DNA of 64,000 nt. Source: Pelagomonas calceolata (Eukaryota; Sar; Pelagophyceae; Pelagomonadales; Pelagomonadaceae). A model generated the notes under the pieces. That model was not told the origin of the DNA. It did not search any database and was given only the letters and a program-made list of their open reading frames with translations. The DNA is taken from assembly GCA_918797485.1 (NCBI GenBank), contig CAKKNE010000006.1, forward strand, positions 1,550,001 through 1,614,000, read 5' to 3'. Each line of letters begins with the position of its first letter. Position 1 is the first letter of the stretch. The position numbers and the translations under genes are program-made. Below are positions 9,129 to 19,000 of the stretch, piece by piece.

Positions 9129-10247
9129 CTAGCGCCGCGGCTGCACGCCGCGCGCCATGAGCTCGACGACGTCGATCTCGCGCGCGTCGAGCGCCGTCGG
9201 CTGCGACCGCGCGCGCGCGTCGTCGTCGTCCTCGCTCGACGACGCCTCGATCGTGTCGGCCGCGAGCGGCCGCCGCCGCCGCCGCTGCGCCGGCGGCGGC
9301 CCCGGCGCCGGCGCCGGCGCCGGCCGCCGCCGCGGGCCCGAGTCGGGCCGCGCGCGCTGCCAGCGCTGCCGCGGCGCCGCGGGCGCCTTGGCCGGCACGA
9401 AGACGTCGGTCTCGCGCCCGACGAACCACGTCTTGCAGGCGTCGCGGTAGGCGTCGCGCGTCGTGTGGCTCTTCTTCGAGACGCCCATGGCCTTGGCGTA
9501 TTCGCAGGCCTCGTTCCAGTCGAGCGCGTCGACGTCCTGCAGCGTCAGGGGCACGCGGCGCAGCACGCGGTCGCGCGCCTTGTCGCGCGACGGCCGGTGC
9601 CGCTTCTTTTTCGGGCGCTGCGGCTCGGCGGGCTGCTGCGGCGGCGGGCCGCCGGGCTGGTAGGGGCCCTGGAGGACGGTGCCGGGCTGCTGCGGCGGCG
9701 GCGCCGTCTGCCGGAAGAGCTCGGAGGACGACACGCCGCGCGCGGCGCCGGCGGCCTGGAGCCGCAGCACCGTCTCGTGGCAGGCCGCGACGTCGCCCGA
9801 GTGCGCCTGGAGGAGGCCCCGCAGCTCGACGTCCGTGAAGCCGGCGTAGATGTCGCCGCGCTCGCGCATGAGGCCCAGCAGGATGCCCTGGACGCGCGGG
9901 TTCGGCGCGGGCGGCACCGGCGGCGTCGGCGGCCAGAGGTTCGGCGGCGGCGCCGCCGCGGGGGCGCCGGCCGGCGGCGCCGGCTGCCACGCGCTCTGCG
10001 TCGGCGGCGCCGCGGGGGCGCCGGCCGGCGGCGCCGGCGGCCCGCTCGCCGCCGGCGACTGCCACGCGCTCTGCGGCGGCGCCGCGGGGGCACCGGCTGT
10101 CGGTGCCGGCTGCCACGCGCTTTGCGGCGGCGCCGCGGGCGCGCCGGCCGGCGGCGCCGGCGGCCCACCGGGCGGCCACACGTCCGGCGGCGGTGCCGCG
10201 GGGGCGCTGGCCGTCGGCGACGTCGGCCCGCCCAGCGCCGCCATCAT
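9129..10247 (-). CDS. Pro/Ala-rich repeat protein with CUE/UBA-like segment
   Basis: 372 residues if started at the ATG ending at 10247 (MMAALGGPTSP); the open frame reaches 10583, but the extra N-terminus looks untranslated. The first 125 residues hold four or five copies of a GAPAAPPQSAWQPAP-type repeat separated by PPAPPA. A helical region follows (RVQGILLGLMRERGDIYAGF and TDVELRGLLQAHSGDVAAC) that resembles a CUE/UBA three-helix bundle, then a basic KKKRHRPSRDK stretch. Next is a segment, DALDWNEACEYAKAMGVSKKSHT, resembling a small DNA- or protein-binding helix pair. The tail is acidic (EASSSEDDDDA). A ubiquitin-binding or chromatin adaptor is possible; the family is not recognised. Confidence 0.5.
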   Translation of the reverse strand: MMAALGGPTSPTASAPAAPPPDVWPPGGPPAPPAGAPAAPPQSAWQPAPTAGAPAAPPQSAWQSPAASGPPAPPAGAPAAPPTQSAWQPAPPAGAPAAAPPPNLWPPTPPVPPAPNPRVQGILLGLMRERGDIYAGFTDVELRGLLQAHSGDVAACHETVLRLQAAGAARGVSSSELFRQTAPPPQQPGTVLQGPYQPGGPPPQQPAEPQRPKKKRHRPSRDKARDRVLRRVPLTLQDVDALDWNEACEYAKAMGVSKKSHTTRDAYRDACKTWFVGRETDVFVPAKAPAAPRQRWQRARPDSGPRRRPAPAPAPGPPPAQRRRRRPLAADTIEASSSEDDDDARARSQPTALDAREIDVVELMARGVQPRR

Positions 10248-10673
10248 TGAATGGGCGCGGGCGACAAACAAAGCTTGGATTGACCCCTCAGCCGAAATAT
10301 CGGTTTTTAGTGGCCGCAGCAGGTCCAGCGCTGCGACTTTCGTTCCGTCGCGAGTAAGGGTGTTGCGGCACGCCTTCCGGCGGCAACCTCGCGGCCAAGC
10401 GGCCGCTGCGCGCAACAAGCTTTGCAAAGCAGTCGGGAAGATAAGCAAGTGAGGTCCATGGGCATGGCGCCTGGGCTCGGCGGCGGGACGGCTCCTTCTT
10501 CCTTCAGCCGGGGACCCCTCCCCGTGACGGCTCGGCCCCGAAAAACGCGGCGGCGAGAAACCCACTAGCTGCCCAGCGGACATGGGGGAGCGCGAGTGGC
10601 TATTAGCCCGTGCCTGAGCAGCCCCAGCGGCGTTATGGCTTCGCCGGCATACACGTAAAACCGCTTTGAAACC
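10248..10673. promoter_or_regulatory. Divergent intergenic region
   Basis: 426 bp between the minus gene start (10247) and the plus gene start (10674). It includes CGGCGGGACGGCTCC-type GC-rich DNA. Apart from an N-terminal extension of the minus frame that looks non-coding, nothing was recognised. Confidence 0.35.
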
Positions 10674-12791
10674 ATGAGGCCCTGGCTCCTCCTCGTGATA
10701 GGCGCCGAGGCCCAGATCCAGACCCTCCTAAGCCAGCCCTGCCCGAACCTGTGTTCAGGACACGGCTGGTGCGATTCCGGGGATCGAAGGTGTCGGTGCT
10801 ACGCGGGCTACCAAGGTCCCGATTGTTCGGAACGGCTGTGTCCCGTCGGGCCGGCCTGGGCCGATCACCCGGACTCGCTCACCGTGTCGGATGTAGCTCA
10901 CTTGGAGGTGGAATGCTCGAACCGAGGCCATTGTGAAAGGGCCCAGGGCGCCTGTGTGTGTGTCGACGGGTTCACGGGCGCGGCCTGCGAACGAAAAGCG
11001 TGTCCCAACGACTGCAACGGACAGGGGAAATGTACCTCTCTGAAAGATTTTGCGACCTCGCAAGATTTGGGAGTGGGTCTCACGTCCTACACCTTCGAGA
11101 AGGGCGGCTCCAGACCGCAAAAACCGCTCACCCAGGACCTCTGGGACCACGAGCAGATGTATGGCTGCGTGTGTGACGAAGGCTATTATGGCTACGACTG
11201 CCTGAAACGGAGCTGTCCCGTCGGCGACGATCCCTTGCCTTCCTCTTCCTCGTCCTACAGTGTGCAGCGGATGACTTGTATGGCGGACGGTGGTTCATTC
11301 TATCTCACCTTCAGAGGCCATACTACTGAGGCCTTATCCTTCGGCGCGACGCCGGCTCAATTGCAAGCGGCTTTGAATAATCTACCTTCAATAACCACGC
11401 CGCCGTCGCAAGACTGGTCCCAGGGCGTGTTGGTTGAGACCTCATCAAGAGTGCTATGCGACAAGGACGGCGTCTACGTGGACCTGAAATTCTTACAAGA
11501 CTACGGGGAACTGCCTCTAGTGCTCGCGAACGTCGACCAGCTATCCTTGACGACGGGCACGCCGTCCATAAAAATGGAGAAGACCGTGACGGGTGCCAAA
11601 GAATCTCTGGAGTGTTCGGGTCGAGGTATTTGCGACGGCGAACTGGGGACGTGCATCTGCGACCTGAGCTGCGCGGAGGGCTGCTTCTCGACGTCGGACG
11701 GTCATGGGAATCCGGGCGGCCGAGGCGACTGTGGGTATAGAGATGGCACGGTCACGGGCGAGACGATCATGCCGGCCTGCCCGGGCGAGGTCCCCTGCAA
11801 CGACCGAGGTATCTGCGACGAGGACACGTGGGACTGCCAATGCATCGATGGCTTTACGGGCGCGGATTGTACGTTGATGACCTGTCCTAAAGGTAGGAGT
11901 TGGTTCTCGGCGCCAGTGAACGAGATCGACGACGTCCACCTCCAGATGACGGAGTGCAGCGACATGGGCTACTGCAACCGGGACTACGGCGAGTGCGAGT
12001 GCGCGCCGGGCTTCGAGGGCGCGGCCTGCCAGTACATGAAGTGCCCCGGGGCCGACATCGAGGGTCCGTGCTTCAACCAGGGCGAGTGTTTATCTCTCTC
12101 ATTCTTGGCGGAGGCGTCGCTGGATAATGGGGTCGCTACCAAAAGAACCTACGGCAAGACGCCGAATGATAAATATCGGTGGGACTACGACTCCATCCGA
12201 GGGTGCAAATGTAATAGGGATCGATTCGGCTGGGACTGTAGCCAGAAGTTGTGTCCCTTTGGGGACGATCCATTGTCTACATCCCAGTACAACGAGCTCC
12301 AGAACCTGAACTGCGATTTGGATGATGATACCCAAGCTACCGTGAGGTTTACCTTCCGAGAGGAAGTGACCGACGCGTTGGACCCGACGACCATGACCCT
12401 CAAGGACCTGGAGGAAGCCCTGGAAGCGTTGGAGACCATCGACGACGTCCGCCTCAAGTCCAGTATAGTGGGCGGCGACGACGATTCGCAGTTCGTCTGC
12501 TCCAATAGTGGAACTGATATATTGGTCGAGTTCCTGCGGCCGACGGGCGACGTGCCCTTACTGCAAGTGTCCGACGGCGGCACCTTCACGGTCTCGGACT
12601 ACCGCCAGGGCACCAAAGAATGGGAGGAATGTTCCGGAAGGGGCCTCTGCGACCGCATGAGCGGCCTCTGCACGTGTTTTGCCGGCTACGGCGCGTCCGA
12701 CGGCCAGGGCGGCGCGGGGCCCCACGAGGACTGCGGCCACCCGATTCCTCTTGTTAGAGAGATGGCGCAGCTCGTGGGGAACACGGAGTAG
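10674..12791 (+). CDS. Secreted EGF-repeat (teneurin/tenascin-like) protein
   Basis: 705 residues beginning with a signal peptide (MRPWLLLVIGAEAQ). It then carries a string of EGF-like modules: CPNLCSGHGWCDSGDRRCRC, CSNRGHCERAQGACVC, CPNDCNGQGKCTSL, CSGRGICDGELGTCIC, CNDRGICDEDTWDCQC, CSDMGYCNRDYGECEC and CSGRGLCDRMSGLCTC. Two internal blocks share the layout GCxCxxxxxGxDCxxxxCPxGDDPL followed by about 100 residues of beta-rich sequence (near 11215-11580 and 12250-12600), so the protein contains an internal duplication of an EGF-pair plus a globular domain. There is no transmembrane anchor at the C-terminus, so it is probably secreted or wall-associated. Such EGF arrays are common in stramenopile surface proteins; the ligand is unknown. 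Confidence 0.8.
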   Translation: MRPWLLLVIGAEAQIQTLLSQPCPNLCSGHGWCDSGDRRCRCYAGYQGPDCSERLCPVGPAWADHPDSLTVSDVAHLEVECSNRGHCERAQGACVCVDGFTGAACERKACPNDCNGQGKCTSLKDFATSQDLGVGLTSYTFEKGGSRPQKPLTQDLWDHEQMYGCVCDEGYYGYDCLKRSCPVGDDPLPSSSSSYSVQRMTCMADGGSFYLTFRGHTTEALSFGATPAQLQAALNNLPSITTPPSQDWSQGVLVETSSRVLCDKDGVYVDLKFLQDYGELPLVLANVDQLSLTTGTPSIKMEKTVTGAKESLECSGRGICDGELGTCICDLSCAEGCFSTSDGHGNPGGRGDCGYRDGTVTGETIMPACPGEVPCNDRGICDEDTWDCQCIDGFTGADCTLMTCPKGRSWFSAPVNEIDDVHLQMTECSDMGYCNRDYGECECAPGFEGAACQYMKCPGADIEGPCFNQGECLSLSFLAEASLDNGVATKRTYGKTPNDKYRWDYDSIRGCKCNRDRFGWDCSQKLCPFGDDPLSTSQYNELQNLNCDLDDDTQATVRFTFREEVTDALDPTTMTLKDLEEALEALETIDDVRLKSSIVGGDDDSQFVCSNSGTDILVEFLRPTGDVPLLQVSDGGTFTVSDYRQGTKEWEECSGRGLCDRMSGLCTCFAGYGASDGQGGAGPHEDCGHPIPLVREMAQLVGNTE

Positions 12792-13192
12792 TAAGCTTCG
12801 GTTTTTGTGAGTCGTAGTCGATGTTACGGTGCTAGGACTAGTGGGCGGAGCCCCTGGGGGGGAGACACCGCGCGTCGCCGATTCATCGGCGGCGGGCGCG
12901 GGCCGCTTCTTTCATAACAGAGTACCTCCTTCTAAGCAGAACCGCCTTTTGTGAGTCGTTGCGGATTTTGCTAGGCATCCCTAGTGCCTTACAGGCCGCT
13001 AGCCCACTTGCGTTGCAACGCTGCGGGTCCGGCCAAGGTTACGCGCTGTCCCGTTGGCGCATCGTTCGGTGGGCTACTGACGCATAACACACCTCTGAGA
13101 CGCCCTCGAGCAGCGCTGCTCGCAAGCAACACCCGTAGCGGCGGCGTGTCACGCCCTGCAACGAGGATTTGCTGCGCACAGTTCGTGAACGT
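12792..13192. promoter_or_regulatory. Intergenic region with CTAGTG/GCTAGC motif
   Basis: About 400 bp before the permease. It contains the recurrent motif at 12981-13003 (CTAGTGCCTTAC then AGGCCGCTAGC), described under findings. No gene was recognised. Confidence 0.4.
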
Positions 13193-14515
13193 ATGCGGCA
13201 TATACTGTGCCTCGCCACCGGCGCGTCGGCGCTCCTCGCCGTCCCGCGCCCGCTCCACACAAGACGACGAACGACGACGACGCGAGCCACCGCTATAACG
13301 GATGAGGACCCGCCGCCGCGCAGCGTGGCGGGCACGGCCGCGCTGATCACGGGCGGCGCCGTGGGCGGCGGCTTCCTCGCCGTGCCGCGAGCGACGCGCG
13401 GCCTCGGGCTCGGCCCGACGGCCTTCGCTCTCGTTTCAGCCTGGGCCTGGCTCGGGTTGTGTGGTGTCGCGCTCGCCGAGGGCGCCGTGCGCAGCACGGA
13501 GGCGGCGCACGATAGGGACGATTATGTGGATGACGAGGGGCTGTCGGTCTACGGCGTCGCGCTCGAAGCGACGCGGCATCGTAGAAGAAAAAGGGTCATC
13601 CTGCCGTTATCGGTCATGTGCTTTTGTCTGGCGACCTTTTCCTCGTTAGGAGCGCAGTTCGCGAAAAGCCGGGAATTGCTTGGCTCCGTCGGTGCTCTTC
13701 TGAACGGCGTGCCGGCGGTCACGGGCATCGCGTTGACTGCCTATGCGGCGGCCTTCGCTTTTGGCGATCGCATAGCACATAGGATCGCCTACGCGTGTAC
13801 CGGCACCATGGCGGCCTCGTTTCTGTTTCTGGTGGGCCGCGTCGCGGCTTTACCGAAAGTCGCAGCGACAGCACCGACGTCCTGGCGGGCCTTATTACCC
13901 TCGCCCGGGACGCCCTGGGCCGCGGCCGTCGTCGTCCAGATCCTATGTTTTGGTGATGTGGTGGGGGTGGCCGCGGCGCGGCACGAGGCCACGCCACGGA
14001 GGGTGCCGCGCGCGTTGATCCTGGGCACGGTCGTACCGCTCGCGATGGCCCTCGCGCTGGCGTTGGCCTCCTCGAACCTGCCGGGCGCCGACCCCCTTTC
14101 ACCTCTCTTGAAAAGAGGCGGTATGGACGCGTTTACTCTGCGACTGTTCGCGGCGTCGGCGGTCGCCACGACCGTGATTGGGTTGTTGCTCGCCGCGTCT
14201 CAACTTCTCTCAGATGTGGTCTGCGGCTTCGTGGGCTGGTGCTCGGAGCGGGACCGGCGGATCGTGCGCGCCCTCGCGACCGCGCTGCCGGCTGTCGGCA
14301 GTTTGGGCGGCGACGACGCGTTCTACGAGCTGTTGGCCTTCGCGGGCGCCGTGCCCGTGCCTCTCTTATATTGTGTGCTGCCGCCCTTTCTGCTATCTTC
14401 GTTGCGACGGCGGAAGGTCGGCCGGACGACATTGCTCCCGGGCGACGCCGTGATCCTCAACGCGCTCAAATTGGCGGGCGTCGCATTCGTGGGGACGAAC
14501 GTGCTAGTCCGATAA
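13193..14515 (+). CDS. Aromatic amino-acid permease homologue (TyrP/Mtr family), probably plastid or organelle targeted
   Basis: About 440 residues (an ATG at 13169 would add eight). The N-terminus (MRHILCLATGASALLAVPRPLHTRRR) looks like a signal plus transit peptide. From about residue 45 the sequence GTAALITGGAVGGGFLAVPRATRGLG matches the first helix signature of the Trp/Tyr permease family (GAMVGAGILALP-like). About ten further hydrophobic helices follow, including LPLSVMCFCLATFSSLGAQF, FGDVVGVAAARHEATPRRVPRALILG and LLAASQLLSDVVCGF. Chloroplast-located TyrP homologues exist in plants and algas, and transport of Tyr or Trp across the plastid envelope is the likely role. The stop lies 2 bp from the convergent stop at 14518. 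Confidence 0.75.
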   Translation: MRHILCLATGASALLAVPRPLHTRRRTTTTRATAITDEDPPPRSVAGTAALITGGAVGGGFLAVPRATRGLGLGPTAFALVSAWAWLGLCGVALAEGAVRSTEAAHDRDDYVDDEGLSVYGVALEATRHRRRKRVILPLSVMCFCLATFSSLGAQFAKSRELLGSVGALLNGVPAVTGIALTAYAAAFAFGDRIAHRIAYACTGTMAASFLFLVGRVAALPKVAATAPTSWRALLPSPGTPWAAAVVVQILCFGDVVGVAAARHEATPRRVPRALILGTVVPLAMALALALASSNLPGADPLSPLLKRGGMDAFTLRLFAASAVATTVIGLLLAASQLLSDVVCGFVGWCSERDRRIVRALATALPAVGSLGGDDAFYELLAFAGAVPVPLLYCVLPPFLLSSLRRRKVGRTTLLPGDAVILNALKLAGVAFVGTNVLVR

Positions 14516-14517
14516 AA

Positions 14518-14991
14518 TTAGTCTGAGGAGTACACGGTGATCGCGCGCTCCACGATTCGCTCCGACCCATCCAGTGTGAAGGTCAGCCGCGCGACGGCCC
14601 CCAGCCCCCGCGCGTCGAAGCGAATCAAGTCGCCCGGCTCCGCGCCCTCCGGGATGCGCACGCCCACGATAATCGTCTCCGGCTCGCCCGGCGGCGTCGC
14701 GTCTCCCCTACTACATCCGCAGAACGATTTTTTTTTCGGTTGGGTCTGATAGACCATGTCCCTCCTAATAGAATCGCGCCACTTGTGCAGGGGCGGGTCG
14801 CTCGTCTCCATGGCCGGCCGCGGGCTGCCCGCCTCGCTGCCCGGAGACATGGGCGTGCGGGGGCTGCTGTCGCCGTCGGTCTGTTGCGCCTTTCGCTTCA
14901 GAAACTTCGTGGACATGCGCTTGAGGAGCGAGCCGCGCCGCCTTACCCTCTCGCCCTCGAGGACGTGGTTGTAGCGCGGGGAACTACTCAT
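14518..14991 (-). CDS. Small soluble protein of unknown function
   Basis: 157 residues from the ATG ending at 14991 (MSSSPRYNHVLEGERVRRRGS); the open frame extends upstream to 15090, but that part looks untranslated. The N-terminal half is basic and Ser/Pro-rich, with SPRTPMSPGSEAGSP-like phosphorylation-type motifs. A short CGCS motif is followed by a 55-residue beta-rich end (ETIIVGVRIPEGAEPGDLI and RFDARGLGAVARLTFTLDG) that resembles the fold of DnaJ C-terminal or similar small beta domains. It overlaps the 3' end of the convergent permease gene at transcript level. No family is recognised. Confidence 0.55.
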   Translation of the reverse strand: MSSSPRYNHVLEGERVRRRGSLLKRMSTKFLKRKAQQTDGDSSPRTPMSPGSEAGSPRPAMETSDPPLHKWRDSIRRDMVYQTQPKKKSFCGCSRGDATPPGEPETIIVGVRIPEGAEPGDLIRFDARGLGAVARLTFTLDGSERIVERAITVYSSD

Positions 14992-15102
14992 CCTGGCTAT
15001 CGATTCTTGGCAGGTGCTGCGGGCAGCCACTGGCGACGCTGTCGACGGCAGAAATTGAGCGCTTCGATGGCACGGCGCCGGCAATTGCACGAAACGCGCC
15101 TC

Positions 15103-15124
15103 CTAGTGTCTTACCGCCGCTAGC
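15103..15124 (+). promoter_or_regulatory. Recurrent upstream motif CTAGTGTCTTAC-CGCCGCTAGC
   Basis: This copy sits between the divergent genes starting at 14991 (-) and 15264 (+). It matches copies at 12981-13003 and 27149-27170 and the weaker ones at 21214-21237 and 36221-36255. All five lie about 110-220 bp before a start codon. Confidence 0.5.
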
Positions 15125-15263
15125 TCTCGGTCCGAGTGCGAGCCACAAGCAGTGACGTCTATGCCGTGCAGGGGCCTAAGGCGTCGACGGTAGAGCCATA
15201 GCATTCGCACCGTAGCTGCCGGGCAGCACTTACTGCTGCCGAGGCGCTAGGGCAGCACTGCTC

Positions 15264-16028
15264 ATGGTGCGGGGCGGCCTGCTCCTCGTCGCGCTCCTAT
15301 CAACCGCCCGCGGGAAGCGCCGACGGAAACTCGGCGACCACCCGACACCGGATGAAAAAGACCCCGGCCTCCTGAAACGTTTGAGATCCGGCGAAGGCAA
15401 GCCGACGACCGAATGCGAGGCCTGCGTCCATCTGGCGGCGGAGGCGGCGGCCTACGCGCGCGTCTGCGTGCGGGCCCGTTTAGCAGGTGACGAGCCGCCG
15501 AACGCCACAACGTTCGCCCAGCGGCTCGAGGAGGAGGTCTGCGAGACGAAAAAGTGGCCCTGGTGCGAAAGATGGCGCGCGCGGAATGGGTTTAGGAGCT
15601 TTGGCGCGGAGATGGTCGAGCTGGCGGAAGATGCGGAGGACGACCGGGACTCGGCCCTGTCCCGGTCGTCGGTGCAGAAGCTGTGCGTTTATGATGGCCC
15701 CCTCCAGGCGTGCCCGAAAAAGCACAAATTCGTGGACCGCAACGACCCCGCGGCCGCGGACGTCGCGTTTTTAAATAGAACGGGCAAGAAAGTCGAGGTA
15801 TACTGGATTCACGATGAAAAAAGGATCCACCGGGGCACGATGAAGCCGCACGGGCGGCTCGACGAGGACTCCTTCGCGGGCCACGTCTACGAGGTGGATG
15901 TCCAGACCAAAACAATAGGCACCATCACCTTGACGGCGGGCGTCGCCGCCTACTCGGTCGACGGCTACGGCAACGGCATCTACGCATTGAACGAGGTCGA
16001 CACGCGACAGAGGGGTAAGGAGTTCTAG
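15264..16028 (+). CDS. Secreted protein with cysteine-rich (saposin/canopy-like) region and VHL-beta-like domain
   Basis: 254 residues. Signal peptide MVRGGLLLVALLSTARG. Residues about 48-110 hold a helical, cysteine-bearing segment (CEACVHLAAEAAAYARVC... EEEVCETKKWPWCERW) that recalls saposin-B-like ER proteins such as canopy/MZB1. Residues about 170-215 read FLNRTGKKVEVYWIHDEK, then RGTMKPHGRLDEDSFAGHVYEV, which closely follows the von Hippel-Lindau beta-domain pattern (FxNRxxxxVxVxWxD...LxPGxxxxxxTFxGHxWxV). In animals this domain binds hydroxyproline peptides; here it would sit in the secretory path, where hydroxyproline-rich proteins are made. The VHL-like match is good; the saposin-like one is moderate. 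The stop is 7 bp from the convergent stop at 16036. Confidence 0.65.
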   Translation: MVRGGLLLVALLSTARGKRRRKLGDHPTPDEKDPGLLKRLRSGEGKPTTECEACVHLAAEAAAYARVCVRARLAGDEPPNATTFAQRLEEEVCETKKWPWCERWRARNGFRSFGAEMVELAEDAEDDRDSALSRSSVQKLCVYDGPLQACPKKHKFVDRNDPAAADVAFLNRTGKKVEVYWIHDEKRIHRGTMKPHGRLDEDSFAGHVYEVDVQTKTIGTITLTAGVAAYSVDGYGNGIYALNEVDTRQRGKEF

Positions 16029-16035
16029 AGAAATA

Positions 16036-19000
16036 TTACTCGCGTTTTTTCTTGAGCTTCTCCTTCTCCTTCTGTTTGGCTTTTTTAGCCTTCTGTTTCT
16101 CCCGGTCTTTCGCTTTCTTCTTCTCGGAGCCCTTCTTCTTATCCTTCTTCTTCCGCTTCTTCTTGTCGTCGTCCATCATCTTGCGCCAGTCGACGCCTCC
16201 CTTGTTCATCTCCTTCTGGGCGCCCTTGAACTTGCGGCGCATCCTCTTAATAGCGTACCGTTCCATGGCCGCTTTTCTTTTGCGTCGTTGGTACTCCTTG
16301 TAGGCCACTAGTACACACGTCAGAAACGACAGGACCGAATATCCAATATAATCCCAGGGCAGCCGCGTGTTGTACTTCCACTTGTACATGTTCCGGAAAC
16401 GTAAACCGTCGAAGACCACGTCCACATTACCCGCCGCATCGACAGCCCTAACATAAAAAATGTAGAACCCGCTCCCGGGGCCGTTCTCGTAGTACTTATC
16501 GAGCCAGTTGACCTGCGCTTTGCCTAGTGATCTATCCCATGTTCTCACAACTTGATTTTCATCAGCATCATACACTAGGTATTCAAACATAACCGCTTCG
16601 TCCGCCGCCTTGGCGTGGAACTGGTACTGCGGCACGTCGAACATCGTCGTTATGGTACTGAGGTCGGCCTTCGCCGGGACGCGGTCCCCGAGCTCGGCGC
16701 GTGGTAAATTATCATCCCTGTACCACATGTCCTGCGCCGTTTTTAGGGAGGTCTTATTCTCCAGACCACCTAAGACGTAAACCTTGCCGTCGAAGAACAC
16801 GCCCGTATGGTACGCCCGCGGCCCCGGGTTCTGCTTGCAGATCAGCTCGCGCACGAGCGGTTCCGGGTCCTTGACGTCGTCGGGCGGCGGCACGCCGCCG
16901 ATGCCCGGCACGTCGACCGTTCCCCCACCGAGTATGGTTTTGCAGCCGTCCCAGCCCGCGATGATTTCCTCCGCCGGGACGGCCGGCCGCGGGTTCTGGC
17001 ACGGGTACTGGTCCCGGCCGCAGTGCCACCTTGCCTTAAAAGGACTGCCGACGGCCCAGGTCTTCAATTTGTCCTCTTCCTTCAGGCTGCCCGAGGCCTC
17101 GCCGTCCAAAACTGCATCCTTGCCGAACGCGCGTTCGTCGTCGTCCTCGAAGCCGCGCGGCTTCGCGCCGAGCGGCGGGCTCCCGGGCGCGAACTCGACC
17201 TCGACGTTCCAGGGCGCGAAGGTCTCGAGGTCGAAGTGGGTCAGCGGGTGCTGGTGCGGCGTGACGTGGCACTTCTCGAGCAAGGCCTCCGCGAACGCCT
17301 TGTGGTCGCAGACGTCCTCGTAGACGTCGTCGACGAGCGGCGTCGCGCCGGGGTTGCGGTAGCCCCGCAGCTCCACGATCTGTTCCCGCGTCGCTTCCGC
17401 CAAATCCCGGATCGTATGGATGCCGAGCGTATGTAACATACCTAATCTATCTTGCGTGCCGTCCGTGCCGTCCGTGATGAGTTGCTTCCGCCGCGGCACG
17501 ATGCCGTAGTGGTTCTGGCACTGCTGGTACACGCTCGGGTAGCCCTGGTCGCCCGCATGGGACGGCTCCGTCTCCGCGGTCGGCAGGTACACCTTCACCA
17601 ACTTCTCGACCGGCGAGTCGCCGTCGACGTAGTGCTGCTGCGGCGCCCCCGCATCGTAAAACCACGCGCCGATGGGGTCGAAGTCGCACTGCGAGTAGTA
17701 CTCGCCGGGCGTGCCCGTGACGGCGCCCTCGACGTCCTCGACGAACGTCGACTCGGGCATGAACGCCCCGCCCGGCACCTTCGCCCGGAACAGCGCGTCC
17801 GGGTCGTAGTCCCGCCGCCACCGCGGCTTCGCGCGGCAGCTCGCCATGGCCGGGCAGTCCTCCTCCTCGACGCAGGCCACGTAGTGCTGCTCGTCGTCCT
17901 CCGTCCAGGTGATGTCGACGCACTCCTCGTTGTCGCCGCCCGCGCAGTCGCTGTCCACCCTGCACAGCTGCGCGCTGTTCGCGACCGTCAGCGCGTCCGT
18001 CTTCTTGCACTTGCGCGTGAAGCAGTACTTGTTGTCCTGGTCCAGGCCGTCCTGGAGCTCGGTCTTGACGAGGTTAATGTCGTTGTTCGGGTCGCCCGCC
18101 TCGCACTTGCCTTCGAGGCATATCTTCGACGTGCAGAAGCCGCGCCAGACGCCCCGACTCGGTTCGTTCACCGTGTCCGTGGCCGCGGCGGTCGGCACCT
18201 TCGTCCGGCTGCCCGCCTGCTGCCCGTCGTGCGTGCACTCCCAGCCCGTCGACCAGACGTCTCCCAGTAACGAGCCATCCTGACCTTCGCCCCCGATGAC
18301 ATAGACTCGTTGCGTGAATAAATTGCTTTCCGAGGGCAGGTCGACCACCGTGGCGTGGCCCGATCGCGCCGGGAACCCGCACCCGTCGGGGCACGCGTTC
18401 AGCCACTCCCACGTACCGGCCCCGACGTCCACGCACTCGTCGAGACCATCCGGGGGAATCGTCCCAACCGGGCAAGGGTGCATGGGAACCTCGGCGTACC
18501 ACGCGTCGTCGAGCACGGCGTCCCGCGACTTGTCGTCGGCCGAGCCCGTCCGCCCGCCGATCACCCACAGCGCGAAGATGCCCTTGGCCTGCACACCCAA
18601 ACCGTCTTTCGGGAGCATCTCGAGCACGGATAACGAATGCCCGCCTCTCCCGGCGAAGCCTGCGCCAATGGTATTCTCTTCCCACGTGTTCTTTTGACCG
18701 TCGTCGCCCTCGGACAGCCACGTGTTCAGGTCCCAGTACCAGACGTCGCTCAGGTACTCGCGGTAGCCGCCCGCGTCGACGTCGCCGCACGCGTCGCCCT
18801 CGCAGTAGCTCCGGTGCACCGTCACGAACCCGCCCACCAAAAACATGATGCCGCGGTGGATCGCCACGCGGTGCTGCTCGCGCGGCGACCAGATCTTGCA
18901 GGTGCAGATACCCGTCGACTCGTCTCGGCTCTTGTCTACGCCCGTGCACTCCTCGGACGGGCTGTAGCAGTCCGTGTCAACCTTGCACACGTTGCTCTTG

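Noticed and set aside
16807-18270. Plus-strand frames inside the Kelch-like gene (209 and 272 residues)
   Set aside because: They lie within the 1379-residue minus-strand gene, which has clear domains; Val/Leu/Arg-rich shadows.
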